From positions 248,001-312,000 of the forward strand of contig NZ_BCWW01000007.1 of assembly GCF_001894785.1 (NCBI RefSeq): a stretch of 64,000 bases of DNA, given 5' to 3'. Of the stretch, positions 45,967 through 55,481 are shown piece after piece. A program made the position numbers and the translations under genes. Position 1 is the stretch's first letter; the number at the start of each line of letters is the position of its first letter. The DNA comes from Rhodococcoides fascians NBRC 12155 = LMG 3623 (GTDB taxonomy: Bacteria > Actinomycetota > Actinomycetes > Mycobacteriales > Mycobacteriaceae). The notes under the pieces were generated by a model that saw nothing but the letters and a program-made list of their open reading frames with translations, ran no database searches and was not told where the DNA came from.

Positions 45967-46796
45967 GCATGACTACCTCCTCGGACCAGCCCGTCCAGTC
46001 GCCGTCGGGCGCGTCGGCGCCGCTCATCGAGCTGAAGAACGTCGGTAAGAACTACGGCAACATCGTGGCGCTGCACGGAATCGACCTACGCGTCGGCGCC
46101 GGTGAGGTCACCGGAGTTCTCGGTGACAACGGCGCGGGCAAGTCCACGTTGATCAAGATCATGGCGGGCCTGCACAAGCAGTCCGAGGGGGAGCTGTTCG
46201 TCGACGGCACACCGAGGACGTTCGACTCGCCGAGGGATGCTCTCGACCTGGGTATCGCGACGGTCTACCAGGATCTTGCCGTGGTCGCGCTGATGCCGGT
46301 GTGGCGCAACTTCTTTCTCGGCCAGGAGCTCACGAAGGGCAGATTCTTCAAGACTCTGGACACGAACGCCATGCGCGCGACGACCATCGAAGAGCTGCGC
46401 AAGATGGGCATCGATCTGCCCGACGTCGATGCCCCCATCGGGGCGCTGTCCGGCGGTCAGCGGCAATGCGTGGCAATTGCGCGCGCGATCTTCTTCGGAG
46501 CCGGTGTGCTGATTCTCGACGAGCCCACCGCGGCGCTGGGAGTCAAACAATCCGGGATGGTGCTGCGCTACATCTCCGCCGCCAAAGAGCAGGGACTGGG
46601 CGTCGTGTTCATCACCCACAATCCTCACCACGCGTACCTGGTGGGCGATCATTTCGTCCTGCTCGACCGCGGCCGCCAGAAATTGGACTGCACCTACGAC
46701 GACATCTCGCTCGACGAGCTCACGACCGAAATGGCCGGGGCCAGGAGCTCGCAACCCTCACCCACGAACTCGGTCGCTGAGACCCGCGATGGGTGA
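45963..46796 (+). CDS. Sugar-type ABC transporter ATP-binding protein (single domain)
   Basis: 277 residues from GTG 45963 (ATG 45969 possible). Walker A GDNGAGKSTL, Q-loop in TVYQDLAVV, signature LSGGQRQCVAIARA, Walker B VLILDEPTAALG and the switch histidine in VFITHNPHHAY. RbsA-type importers usually have two fused ATPase domains of about 500 residues; this one has a single domain, as in the FrcA-like group, and would act as a homodimer. It completes the importer operon. Confidence 0.93.
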   Translation: MSMTTSSDQPVQSPSGASAPLIELKNVGKNYGNIVALHGIDLRVGAGEVTGVLGDNGAGKSTLIKIMAGLHKQSEGELFVDGTPRTFDSPRDALDLGIATVYQDLAVVALMPVWRNFFLGQELTKGRFFKTLDTNAMRATTIEELRKMGIDLPDVDAPIGALSGGQRQCVAIARAIFFGAGVLILDEPTAALGVKQSGMVLRYISAAKEQGLGVVFITHNPHHAYLVGDHFVLLDRGRQKLDCTYDDISLDELTTEMAGARSSQPSPTNSVAETRDG

Positions 46797-46828
46797 GACA
46801 GGGGCACGGCGGGTAGAAGAGCAATAGT

Positions 46829-46847
46829 GGTGCCCGAGGGCGGCACC
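46829..46847 (+). terminator. Possible hairpin after the ABC operon
   Basis: GGTGCC-CGAGGGC-GGCACC is a 6-bp stem located 33 bases after the ATPase stop and before the GAAGGAG ribosome site of the acyl-CoA dehydrogenase. It is short and may be a weak terminator or a leader structure. Confidence 0.35.
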
Positions 46848-46864
46848 GGACGAAGGAGTCGACC

Positions 46865-48070
46865 ATGAGCAAGCACGAGCCCCTCGGGCCACTGTCGCCG
46901 GACTTCCTCGAATCGGATTTCTACGGGTATCAGGGCTTGCTCGACGAGGCCGAAGTCGACGTGGTGCTGCGTACCCGCCGGTTCCTCCAGGAGCAGGTTG
47001 CGCCGCGAGCCAACGAGTTCTGGGAGAAGGCCGTCTCACCGGTACACCTCATGCCGGCCATCGCCGACCTCGAAATCGCGGGTCTGGGATACGCATTTGA
47101 CGACCGCAAGGCCTCCCGCAAGCTACTCACCGGCTGGCTCGAGATGGAATTCGCGCGGGTCGATCCGTCCACCGGAACGATGTTCAGCGTGCACAGTTCG
47201 CTGGCGATGAGCAGTATCTCGATTCTGGGGTCCGAGGAACAGCGCGAGCGGTGGTTGCCCGCCATGCGCCGAATGGAGACGATCGGCGCGTTCGGACTCT
47301 CCGAACCGCACGGCGGATCGGACGTCGCCGGCGGGTTGGAGACCACGGCTCGCCTCGATGGAGACCATTGGATTCTCAACGGAAGCAAGCGATGGATCGG
47401 TAATGCAACCTTCGCGGACCTGACGATCGTCTTCGCCAAGGACGAGGCGGACGGCGAGGTCAAGGGCTTCGTGGTCGAGAAGGAATTCGAGGGGTTCCGG
47501 GCCGAGAAGATCGAGGGGAAGTACTCGCTTCGCGCAGTGGAGAACGCCGACGTTCATCTCGAGAACTGCCGCGTCCCGGTCGCCAACAAGCTGGCCGAGG
47601 CCAACTCGTTCGCCGACACCGCCAAGGTGCTTCGGCTGACCCGCGGAGGAGTGGCGTTCCAAGCCGTCGGCGTCATGATGGGCGCGTACGAGCGAGCCGT
47701 CGCCTACGCGCGCGAACGGGAGCAGTTCGGGTCTCCGATCGCCTCGTTCCAGCTCATTGCCGATCTCATCGCGCGGATGACGGCGAACATCACCGCGTCT
47801 CTGGGGATGGCCGTTCGCGTCGCACAACTGCAGGGCAACGGAGTTCATCACGACGAGCATGCGGCGCTCGCGAAGACGTTCTGCACGACGCGTCTGCGCG
47901 AGGTGGTCGGATGGGCCCGAGAGATCATGAGCGGCAACGGAATTCTCATCGAGCACGAGGTCATCAGGTTCTTCTCCGATGCCGAGGCGTTGTACTCGTA
48001 CGAGGGCACCGCTCAGATCAACAACCTCATCGTCGGCCGCGGCGTGACGGGTTACAGCGCGTTCGTGTGA
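46865..48070 (+). CDS. Acyl-CoA dehydrogenase, glutaryl-CoA dehydrogenase-like
   Basis: 401 residues with ribosome site GAAGGAG. FAD-binding acyl-CoA dehydrogenase landmarks: FGLSEPHGGSDVAGG, W-I-G-N-A-T in RWIGNATFADLTIVF, the helix FQAVGVMMGAYERAVAYARER (key YERAVAYA), and the C-terminal YEGTAQINNLIVGRGVTG, with the glutamate that serves as catalytic base. The last motif, ending in GRGVTGYSAF, is closest to the glutaryl-CoA dehydrogenase branch, which oxidises and decarboxylates glutaryl-CoA to crotonyl-CoA. Substrate is inferred from family only. It converges with sdhB. Confidence 0.9.
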   Translation: MSKHEPLGPLSPDFLESDFYGYQGLLDEAEVDVVLRTRRFLQEQVAPRANEFWEKAVSPVHLMPAIADLEIAGLGYAFDDRKASRKLLTGWLEMEFARVDPSTGTMFSVHSSLAMSSISILGSEEQRERWLPAMRRMETIGAFGLSEPHGGSDVAGGLETTARLDGDHWILNGSKRWIGNATFADLTIVFAKDEADGEVKGFVVEKEFEGFRAEKIEGKYSLRAVENADVHLENCRVPVANKLAEANSFADTAKVLRLTRGGVAFQAVGVMMGAYERAVAYAREREQFGSPIASFQLIADLIARMTANITASLGMAVRVAQLQGNGVHHDEHAALAKTFCTTRLREVVGWAREIMSGNGILIEHEVIRFFSDAEALYSYEGTAQINNLIVGRGVTGYSAFV

Positions 48071-48077
48071 CGGACAG

Positions 48078-48117
48078 ACGAAAGCGCCCCTTCGCGTCTG
48101 CGAAGGGGCGCTTTCGT
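48078..48117. terminator. Strong bidirectional terminator
   Basis: A perfect 17-bp inverted repeat (48078-48094 with 48101-48117) has a 6-base loop and lies between the convergent acyl-CoA dehydrogenase and sdhB. The A-rich end of the stem on one side and T-rich end on the other suit termination in both directions. Confidence 0.9.
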
Positions 48118-48131
48118 CGTAGCCGTGGAGA

Positions 48132-48914
48132 TCAGCGAGCGAACAGCAGTGCGCGCTTGACTTCCTGGATGGCCTTGGTCACCTGGATGCCACGAGGGCA
48201 TGCGTCGGTGCAGTTGAACGTGGTGCGGCAGCGCCACACACCCTCGACGTCGTTGAGGATGTCCAGACGCTCGGTGGCACCCTCGTCACGGCTGTCGAAG
48301 ATGAACCGGTGCGCGTTGACGATGGCCGCCGGACCGAAGTAGCTTCCGTCGCTCCAGAACACCGGGCACGAGGTGGTGCAGCACGCACACAGGATGCACT
48401 TGGTGGTGTCGTCGAAACGGGCGCGGTCCGCAGCCGACTGAATGCGCTCGCGGGTCGGCTCGTTGCCCGTCGTCATGAGGAACGGCTTCACGGCGCGGAA
48501 CGCGTCGAAGAAGGGCTCCATGTTGACGATGAGATCCTTCTCCACCGGCAAGCCACGGATGGGCTCGATGGTGATGTTGAGGGTCTTCGACGAATCCTTC
48601 GGCAGCATGTCGCGCATCAGCACCTTGCAGGCGAGACGGTTGACGCCGTTGATGCGCATCGCGTCACTGCCACAGACGCCGTGGGCGCACGAGCGACGAA
48701 ACGTCAGAGTTCCGTCGAGGTAGCCCTTGACGTAGTGCAGCAGGTTGAGCAGACGGTCGGTGGGCAGCGTGGGGACCTGGAAGGTGTCCCAGTACTGGCC
48801 GTCGCCGCTCTCGGGGTTGAAACGAGCGATCTTGAGCGTGACCATGACCGCGCCGTCGGGCACGGGAGGCAGATCGTTCTGTTCGGACTTCTTGTCCAGT
48901 GTGGGTGCGCTCAT
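48132..48914 (-). CDS. sdhB: Succinate dehydrogenase iron-sulfur subunit
   Basis: 260 residues. Carries three clusters: the 2Fe-2S ligands in RRSCAHGVCGSDAM with a later cysteine in RLAC, and the 4Fe-4S and 3Fe-4S ligands in CILCACCTTSCPVFW and CRTTFNCTDACPRGI. It passes electrons from SdhA to the quinone in the membrane. Last gene of sdhCDAB, one base after sdhA. Confidence 0.97.
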   Translation of the reverse strand: MSAPTLDKKSEQNDLPPVPDGAVMVTLKIARFNPESGDGQYWDTFQVPTLPTDRLLNLLHYVKGYLDGTLTFRRSCAHGVCGSDAMRINGVNRLACKVLMRDMLPKDSSKTLNITIEPIRGLPVEKDLIVNMEPFFDAFRAVKPFLMTTGNEPTRERIQSAADRARFDDTTKCILCACCTTSCPVFWSDGSYFGPAAIVNAHRFIFDSRDEGATERLDILNDVEGVWRCRTTFNCTDACPRGIQVTKAIQEVKRALLFAR

Positions 48915-48915
48915 G

Positions 48916-50667
<1,752 letters not shown>

Positions 50668-50683
50668 GTAAGCGTCAGTGTCC

Positions 50684-51136
50684 TTAGCTCGCCGAGATGT
50701 TGGGATCGAAGGTGAAGATGACGTAGGTGCCGACGCCCATGATGAGGATCATCGACAGCACCAGCAAGGTCGTCAGCCAGAATCGCGTCGAGTCCTTGCG
50801 GGAGTAGTCGGCGATGATGGTGCGCAGACCGTTGCCGCCGTGCAGCTGTGCCAGCCACAGCATCGTCAGATCCCAGAACTGCCAGAACGGGCTGGCCCAA
50901 CGGCCGGCGACGAAGGCGAAGTTGATGCGGTGCACGCCGTCGTCGAGCATCAGCATGATGAACATGTGGCCCAGGACCAGCACGACGAGTGCCAGGCCGG
51001 AGAACCGCATGAACAGCCACGCGTAGAGCTCGAAGTTGCCCTTGCTCTGACGCCGCGGCGAACGCGGGTTGGCCAGGCTGGCCGGACGGTCGTAGTTCGT
51101 GCCGAGGACCTTCGCCTCGGGACCCTGCGTCGACAT
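50684..51136 (-). CDS. sdhD: Succinate dehydrogenase membrane anchor subunit
   Basis: 150 residues starting at ATG 51136, whose first base is the last base of the sdhC stop (TGATG overlap). Three helices follow a polar N-terminus; the first contains GLALVVLVLGHMFIML with a histidine that is a likely haem or quinone-site residue, and the second is preceded by WASPFWQFWDLTMLWLAQLHG. It anchors SdhAB together with SdhC. Confidence 0.94.
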   Translation of the reverse strand: MSTQGPEAKVLGTNYDRPASLANPRSPRRQSKGNFELYAWLFMRFSGLALVVLVLGHMFIMLMLDDGVHRINFAFVAGRWASPFWQFWDLTMLWLAQLHGGNGLRTIIADYSRKDSTRFWLTTLLVLSMILIMGVGTYVIFTFDPNISAS

Positions 51137-51546
51137 CAGTGACCACCCGCCGTGAACATGTTGTAGAAGATTCGTCCCGCGCCCGGGATCATGACGACGA
51201 GCCAGACGACTGCGATGACCCAGAGCATCAGCTTCTGGTACTGCGGTCCCTTGGCCCAGAAGTCGATCAGCATGACTCGGATGCCGTTCAACGCGTGGTA
51301 CAGCACTGCCGCGACGAGGCCGAGTTCCATGAGTCCGACGAGCGGGGTCTTGTAGGTTTCGATGATGGCGTCGTACGTCTCGGGATTGACCCGAACCATC
51401 GCCGTGTCGAGAACGTGGACGAACAAGAAGAAGAACGTCAACACGCCTGTGATGCGGTGCAGAACCCAGGACCACATTCCCGGGTCCCCGCGGTACAGAG
51501 ACCGCTTGCGCTCCTTGACCGGAGCGGCTTCCGTCGTGCTACTCAT
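51136..51546 (-). CDS. sdhC: Succinate dehydrogenase cytochrome b subunit
   Basis: 136 residues from ATG 51546 (MSSTTEA); an upstream in-frame start at 51564 adds six residues. The SdhC pattern W-x-L-H-R-I-T-G is present as WVLHRITGV, followed by the first helix with FFFLFVHVLD and a second histidine-containing helix, YHALNGIRVMLIDF. First gene of the sdh operon, divergent from cdd. Confidence 0.95.
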   Translation of the reverse strand: MSSTTEAAPVKERKRSLYRGDPGMWSWVLHRITGVLTFFFLFVHVLDTAMVRVNPETYDAIIETYKTPLVGLMELGLVAAVLYHALNGIRVMLIDFWAKGPQYQKLMLWVIAVVWLVVMIPGAGRIFYNMFTAGGH

Positions 51547-51729
51547 CGAGTGCAATGCCTCCAACGTCGTTGGTGGACGCGTCGAGCCCGGTGGCCGGGC
51601 TTAACCTGGCTCGATTTGTCGCGATTCGGCCCTAGTGCTGGTTGTACTAGCCGCTTGATAGAAACTGTAAACCCATTCGAAACACGGAACTAATTCGACT
51701 CGAGGTTCGTATGGTGCCGAAATCCCGTG

Positions 51730-51748
51730 TTAGGTTTGCCTTCCCAAT
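51730..51748 (+). promoter_or_regulatory. Possible IdeR-like half-palindrome between sdhC and cdd
   Basis: TTAGGTTTGCCTTCCCAAT has a perfect left half-site (TTAGGTT) and agrees with the 19-base IdeR consensus at 13 positions; the right half is degenerate. It lies about 185 bases upstream of sdhC and 64 bases upstream of cdd. The match may be chance. Confidence 0.3.
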
Positions 51749-51811
51749 TCAATCGGGCGGTTTCGGGTAGATTTCTGCATCAATTCAGACAGCGTGATTG
51801 GATGGGTGACC

Positions 51812-52225
51812 ATGAACGAAATCGACTGGAATGCGTTGCGCGACAATGCCCATGGGGCCATGAGGCACGCTTACGCCCCGTACTCCAATTTTCCGGTGGG
51901 CGCGGCAGCTCTGGTGGACGACAATCGCATTGTCACCGGGTGCAATGTGGAAAATGTCTCATACGGTTTGGGCCTGTGCGCCGAGTGCGGGTTGGTGTCG
52001 AACCTGCACTCGACCGGCGGGGGCAGGCTCGTTGCCTTTTCCTGTTGCGATTCCCGACGCGAGATCCTCATGCCGTGCGGGCGGTGCAGGCAGTTGCTGT
52101 ACGAGTTCGGCGGCGCGGATCTGCTCGTCGATACCGCCACCGGGCCGCGTCGACTGGCAGAGTTGCTCCCGGACGCATTCGGCCCCGACAACCTCGACGA
52201 AGGACGCGTGAACAACCATGCCTGA
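51812..52225 (+). CDS. cdd: Cytidine deaminase
   Basis: 137 residues. Deaminates cytidine and deoxycytidine to uridines in pyrimidine salvage. Substrate-binding FPVGAAALV and CNVENVSYGL, the catalytic C-A-E in LCAECGL and zinc cysteines in PCGRCRQLL are present. A GTG at 51806 is a possible earlier start. Its 3' end overlaps deoA by eight bases. Confidence 0.96.
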   Translation: MNEIDWNALRDNAHGAMRHAYAPYSNFPVGAAALVDDNRIVTGCNVENVSYGLGLCAECGLVSNLHSTGGGRLVAFSCCDSRREILMPCGRCRQLLYEFGGADLLVDTATGPRRLAELLPDAFGPDNLDEGRVNNHA

Positions 52226-53501
52226 CGCCGTATCGATCATCAGCGCCAAACGCGACGGACGCGTTCTCGACGACGAGCAGATCGAGTGGGTGATCGCCGA
52301 GTTCACCCGCGGAAGCGTCGCGCCGGAACAGATGTCGGCGTTGGCGATGGCAATTCTGCTGCGCGGATTGTCGCGCCGGGAGTTGAGCACATGGACGAAC
52401 GCCATGATCGCGTCGGGCACGCGAATGGACTTCTCCGCGTTGCCGCTCCCTACCGTGGACAAGCACTCGACCGGTGGCGTCGGAGACAAGATCACGCTGC
52501 CGCTCGCACCCTTGGTCGCTGCGTGCGGAGCGGCGGTGCCGCAACTGTCGGGCCGCGGGCTGGGGCATACCGGGGGCACCTTGGACAAGCTCGAGTCCAT
52601 CCCCGGATGGCGAGCTGATCTCAGCGGCGACGAGATGCACCGGATTCTTGCCGACCCCGCCGTGGGCGCGGTGGTCTGCGCGGCAGGCGCAGACCTGGCT
52701 CCGGCCGACAAGAAGCTCTACGCCCTGCGCGACGTCACCGGAACCGTCGAGTCGATTCCGTTGATCGCCAGTTCGATCATGAGCAAGAAGATCGCCGAGG
52801 GCACGGGCGCGTTGGTGCTCGACGTGAAGGTCGGGGCGGGCGCGTTCATGAAGAACGTCGACGATGCACGCGAACTGGCAACGGCGATGGTCGAACTCGG
52901 AACGGATGCGGGCGTACGGACCCTGGCGGTGCTGACGGCGATGGACACACCGCTCGGCCTCACCGCGGGCAACGCGCTCGAAGTGCAGGAGTCGGTGGAG
53001 GTTCTGGCCGGCGGCGGGCCGGCGGACATCGTGGAACTCACGATCACCCTGGCACGCACCATGCTCGCCGCGGCCGGGATCGAGGGCATCGATCCGGCAG
53101 ACAAGCTTGCCGACGGGTCCGCCATGGACCGGTGGCGCACGATGATCGCGGCGCAGGGCGGCGACCCCGACGCCGCGCTGCCGGTCGCCCGTGAGAGCCA
53201 GGAATTCACTGCGACGCAGGACGGCGTCGTTACCGGCTTGGATGCGATGGGCGTCGGCCTCGCGGCGTGGCGGCTCGGCGCGGGCCGGGAGCGGCAGGGC
53301 GAGCCGGTACAGAGCGCAGCCGGCGTGCGTCTGCACGCCAAGCCGGGCGATCGGGTGCGGGCCGGGGATCGGCTCGCAACCCTGTACACCGACACCCCGG
53401 AGAAGTTCGACTACGCGCAGCAGGCCCTCGAGGGCAGTTGGGAGATCGGCACCACCGCCGCGCAGCCGACCCCCCTCGTCATCGACCGTATCGGGCAGTA
53501 G
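52218..53501 (+). CDS. deoA: Thymidine (pyrimidine-nucleoside) phosphorylase
   Basis: 427 residues. Phosphorolysis of thymidine and deoxyuridine to base and deoxyribose-1-phosphate. The phosphate and nucleoside site KHSTGGVGDKITLPLAP (core KHSTGGVGDK) and GRGLGHTGGTLDKLES are clear; IASSIMSKKIAEG holds the substrate. It is translated together with cdd. In mycobacteria add follows directly; here add lies 7.6 kb away. Confidence 0.96.
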   Translation: MPDAVSIISAKRDGRVLDDEQIEWVIAEFTRGSVAPEQMSALAMAILLRGLSRRELSTWTNAMIASGTRMDFSALPLPTVDKHSTGGVGDKITLPLAPLVAACGAAVPQLSGRGLGHTGGTLDKLESIPGWRADLSGDEMHRILADPAVGAVVCAAGADLAPADKKLYALRDVTGTVESIPLIASSIMSKKIAEGTGALVLDVKVGAGAFMKNVDDARELATAMVELGTDAGVRTLAVLTAMDTPLGLTAGNALEVQESVEVLAGGGPADIVELTITLARTMLAAAGIEGIDPADKLADGSAMDRWRTMIAAQGGDPDAALPVARESQEFTATQDGVVTGLDAMGVGLAAWRLGAGRERQGEPVQSAAGVRLHAKPGDRVRAGDRLATLYTDTPEKFDYAQQALEGSWEIGTTAAQPTPLVIDRIGQ

Positions 53502-53510
53502 CACCGGCGA

Positions 53511-54878
53511 TCAGATCAGGTTGCCCGCCTCGGTCAGCACGCTGCGCAGAATCTGTTCCATCTCGTCGAACTCCTTCTGCCCGCAGATCAGTGGCGGAGC
53601 CAGCTGTACCACCGGGTCGCCGCGATCGTCGGCCCGGCAGTACAGCCCGGCGTCGAACAAGGCGGTGGACAGGAACCCGCGGAGGATGCGTTCTGCTTCG
53701 GCGTCGCTGAACGTTTCCTTCGTGGCCTTGTCCTTCACCAACTCGATGCCGTAGAAGTACCCCTCGCCCCGCACATCGCCGACGATGGGCAGATCGTGCA
53801 GTTTTTCGAGCGTCGCGCGGAACGCGGGTGCGTTGTCCGCAACGTGGGCGTTGAGCCCCTCGCGTTCGAAGATGTCGAGATTGGCCATCGCGACGGCTGC
53901 GGAGACGGGGTGCCCGCCGAAGGTGTAGCCGTGGGCGAAGCTCGACGTGCCGTCGTCGAACGGCTCGAAGAGCTTGTCGGAGGCGATCATCGCGCCGATG
54001 GGGGAGTAGCCCGAGGTCATTCCCTTGGCGCAGGTGATGATGTCGGGCACGTAGCCGAAGTCGTTGCAGGCGAACATCGATCCGATGCGCCCGAACGCGC
54101 AGATGACCTCGTCCGAGACCAACAGGACGTCGTAGCGATCGCAGATCTCGCGGACCCGCTCGAAGTATCCGGGTGGAGGAGGGAAGCAGCCACCCGCATT
54201 CTGGACCGGTTCGAGGAACACGGCTGCCACCGAGTCGGGGCCCTCGAATTCGATGGCCTCGGCGATGCGGTCGGCCGCCCAGATTCCGAACGCCTTGGGA
54301 TCGGTGTCCATGGGGGCCGCAGCCCGATAGATATTGGTGTTCGGCACCCGAAATGCGCCCGGGGTCAACGGTTCGAACGGTTCCTTGAGTGCCGGGATAC
54401 CGGTGATGGCCAGAGCGCCCTGCGGGGTGCCGTGGTACGCGATGGCACGCGAGATCACCTTGTGCTTACCTGGTTTGCCGACCTTCTTGAAATACTGCTT
54501 GGCCAGCTTCCACGCGCTCTCGACTGCTTCGCCACCGCCGGTGGTGAAGAAAACTCGATTGAGGTCCCCAGGGGCGTATCCGGCGAGCCGTTCGGCGAGT
54601 TCGATGGCAGGCTCGGTGGCATACGACCACAGTGGGAAGAACGCCAATTCCTTGGCCTGCTTGGCCGCGGCCTCGGCCAGTTCTTCGCGGCCGTGCCCCA
54701 CCTGAACCACGAACAGGCCCGACAGACCGTCGATGTAGCTCTTGCCGTTCGAGTCCCAGATGGTCGAACCCTCGCCGCGGGTGATGATCGGGGGAGTGAC
54801 CCCGCCGCCGTGACGGGTGAAGTGGCCCCACAGATGCTTTGCCGCGGAGGCGTCGAGCTCGGATGTGGTTCGCGTCAT
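53511..54878 (-). CDS. Class III omega-aminotransferase (putrescine/diamine type)
   Basis: 455 residues from ATG 54878. Fold-type I PLP enzyme with FFTTGGGEAVESAWKLA, AYHGTPQGALAITG, the aspartate in LLVSDEVICAFGR and the PLP lysine in IITCAKGMTSGYSPIG. These residues and the N-terminal WGHFTRHGG resemble SpuC-like putrescine:pyruvate and beta-alanine:pyruvate aminotransferases. It overlaps the Lrp gene by four bases (ATGA). With the adjacent aldehyde dehydrogenase and FAD oxidase it suggests diamine or omega-amino acid breakdown. Confidence 0.9.
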   Translation of the reverse strand: MTRTTSELDASAAKHLWGHFTRHGGGVTPPIITRGEGSTIWDSNGKSYIDGLSGLFVVQVGHGREELAEAAAKQAKELAFFPLWSYATEPAIELAERLAGYAPGDLNRVFFTTGGGEAVESAWKLAKQYFKKVGKPGKHKVISRAIAYHGTPQGALAITGIPALKEPFEPLTPGAFRVPNTNIYRAAAPMDTDPKAFGIWAADRIAEAIEFEGPDSVAAVFLEPVQNAGGCFPPPPGYFERVREICDRYDVLLVSDEVICAFGRIGSMFACNDFGYVPDIITCAKGMTSGYSPIGAMIASDKLFEPFDDGTSSFAHGYTFGGHPVSAAVAMANLDIFEREGLNAHVADNAPAFRATLEKLHDLPIVGDVRGEGYFYGIELVKDKATKETFSDAEAERILRGFLSTALFDAGLYCRADDRGDPVVQLAPPLICGQKEFDEMEQILRSVLTEAGNLI

Positions 54879-55339
54879 CGTGTTCCCCAATTGTATTGCT
54901 GCTTGACGAGTTTCAGATAGACCAGGGTTTCGGTACTGGTGACCGAGTCGAGGCTGCGGATCTGCTTGTTGAGAATCCGTAGTAGTTGTTCGTCGTCCTC
55001 GCACACCACTTCGACAACGATGTCGAAGGAGCCTGCCGTGAGGACCACGTAGTCGATCGCGTCGATCGCCGAGAGTTGCTCGGCCAGTGCATGACTGTCT
55101 CCGGTGCACTTGATGCCGATCATGGCCTGCCGCTTGAATCCGACCTGTACCGGATCGGTGACGGCGACGATCTGCATGACACCGGAGTCCGTCAAGCGTT
55201 GAACACGTTGCCGCACGGCAGCTTCCGACAACCCGACGGCTTTGCCGATCGCGGCGTAGGAGCGTCGCCCGTCCTCCTGAAGTTGTTCGATGATCGCCTT
55301 GGAGACGTCGTCGAGTGCGATGGGTGACTGATCCGGCAT
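54875..55339 (-). CDS. Lrp/AsnC-family regulator
   Basis: 154 residues. N-terminal helix-turn-helix (IEQLQEDGRRSYAAIGKAVGLSEAAVRQRVQRL, core AAIGKAVGLSEAAVRQRV) and a C-terminal RAM domain (about 75-150) that binds amino-acid-like effectors. It is the first gene of an operon with the aminotransferase and diverges from the aldehyde dehydrogenase across a 142-base, locally AT-rich gap that should hold its operators. It probably controls both directions in response to the catabolised amine or amino acid. Confidence 0.92.
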   Translation of the reverse strand: MPDQSPIALDDVSKAIIEQLQEDGRRSYAAIGKAVGLSEAAVRQRVQRLTDSGVMQIVAVTDPVQVGFKRQAMIGIKCTGDSHALAEQLSAIDAIDYVVLTAGSFDIVVEVVCEDDEQLLRILNKQIRSLDSVTSTETLVYLKLVKQQYNWGTR

Positions 55340-55481
55340 CGGTCGATCTTGTCACCGACACCGCCGCCGACACAAGCGATAGGCGATGAAATTCGCAATA
55401 AATATCTGTTTCGACGACAGAATCGGTTGTTGCGGGATCGGAATTCGGGCGAATCCGTGGATCGGTCGGTATCGTGCAGTC

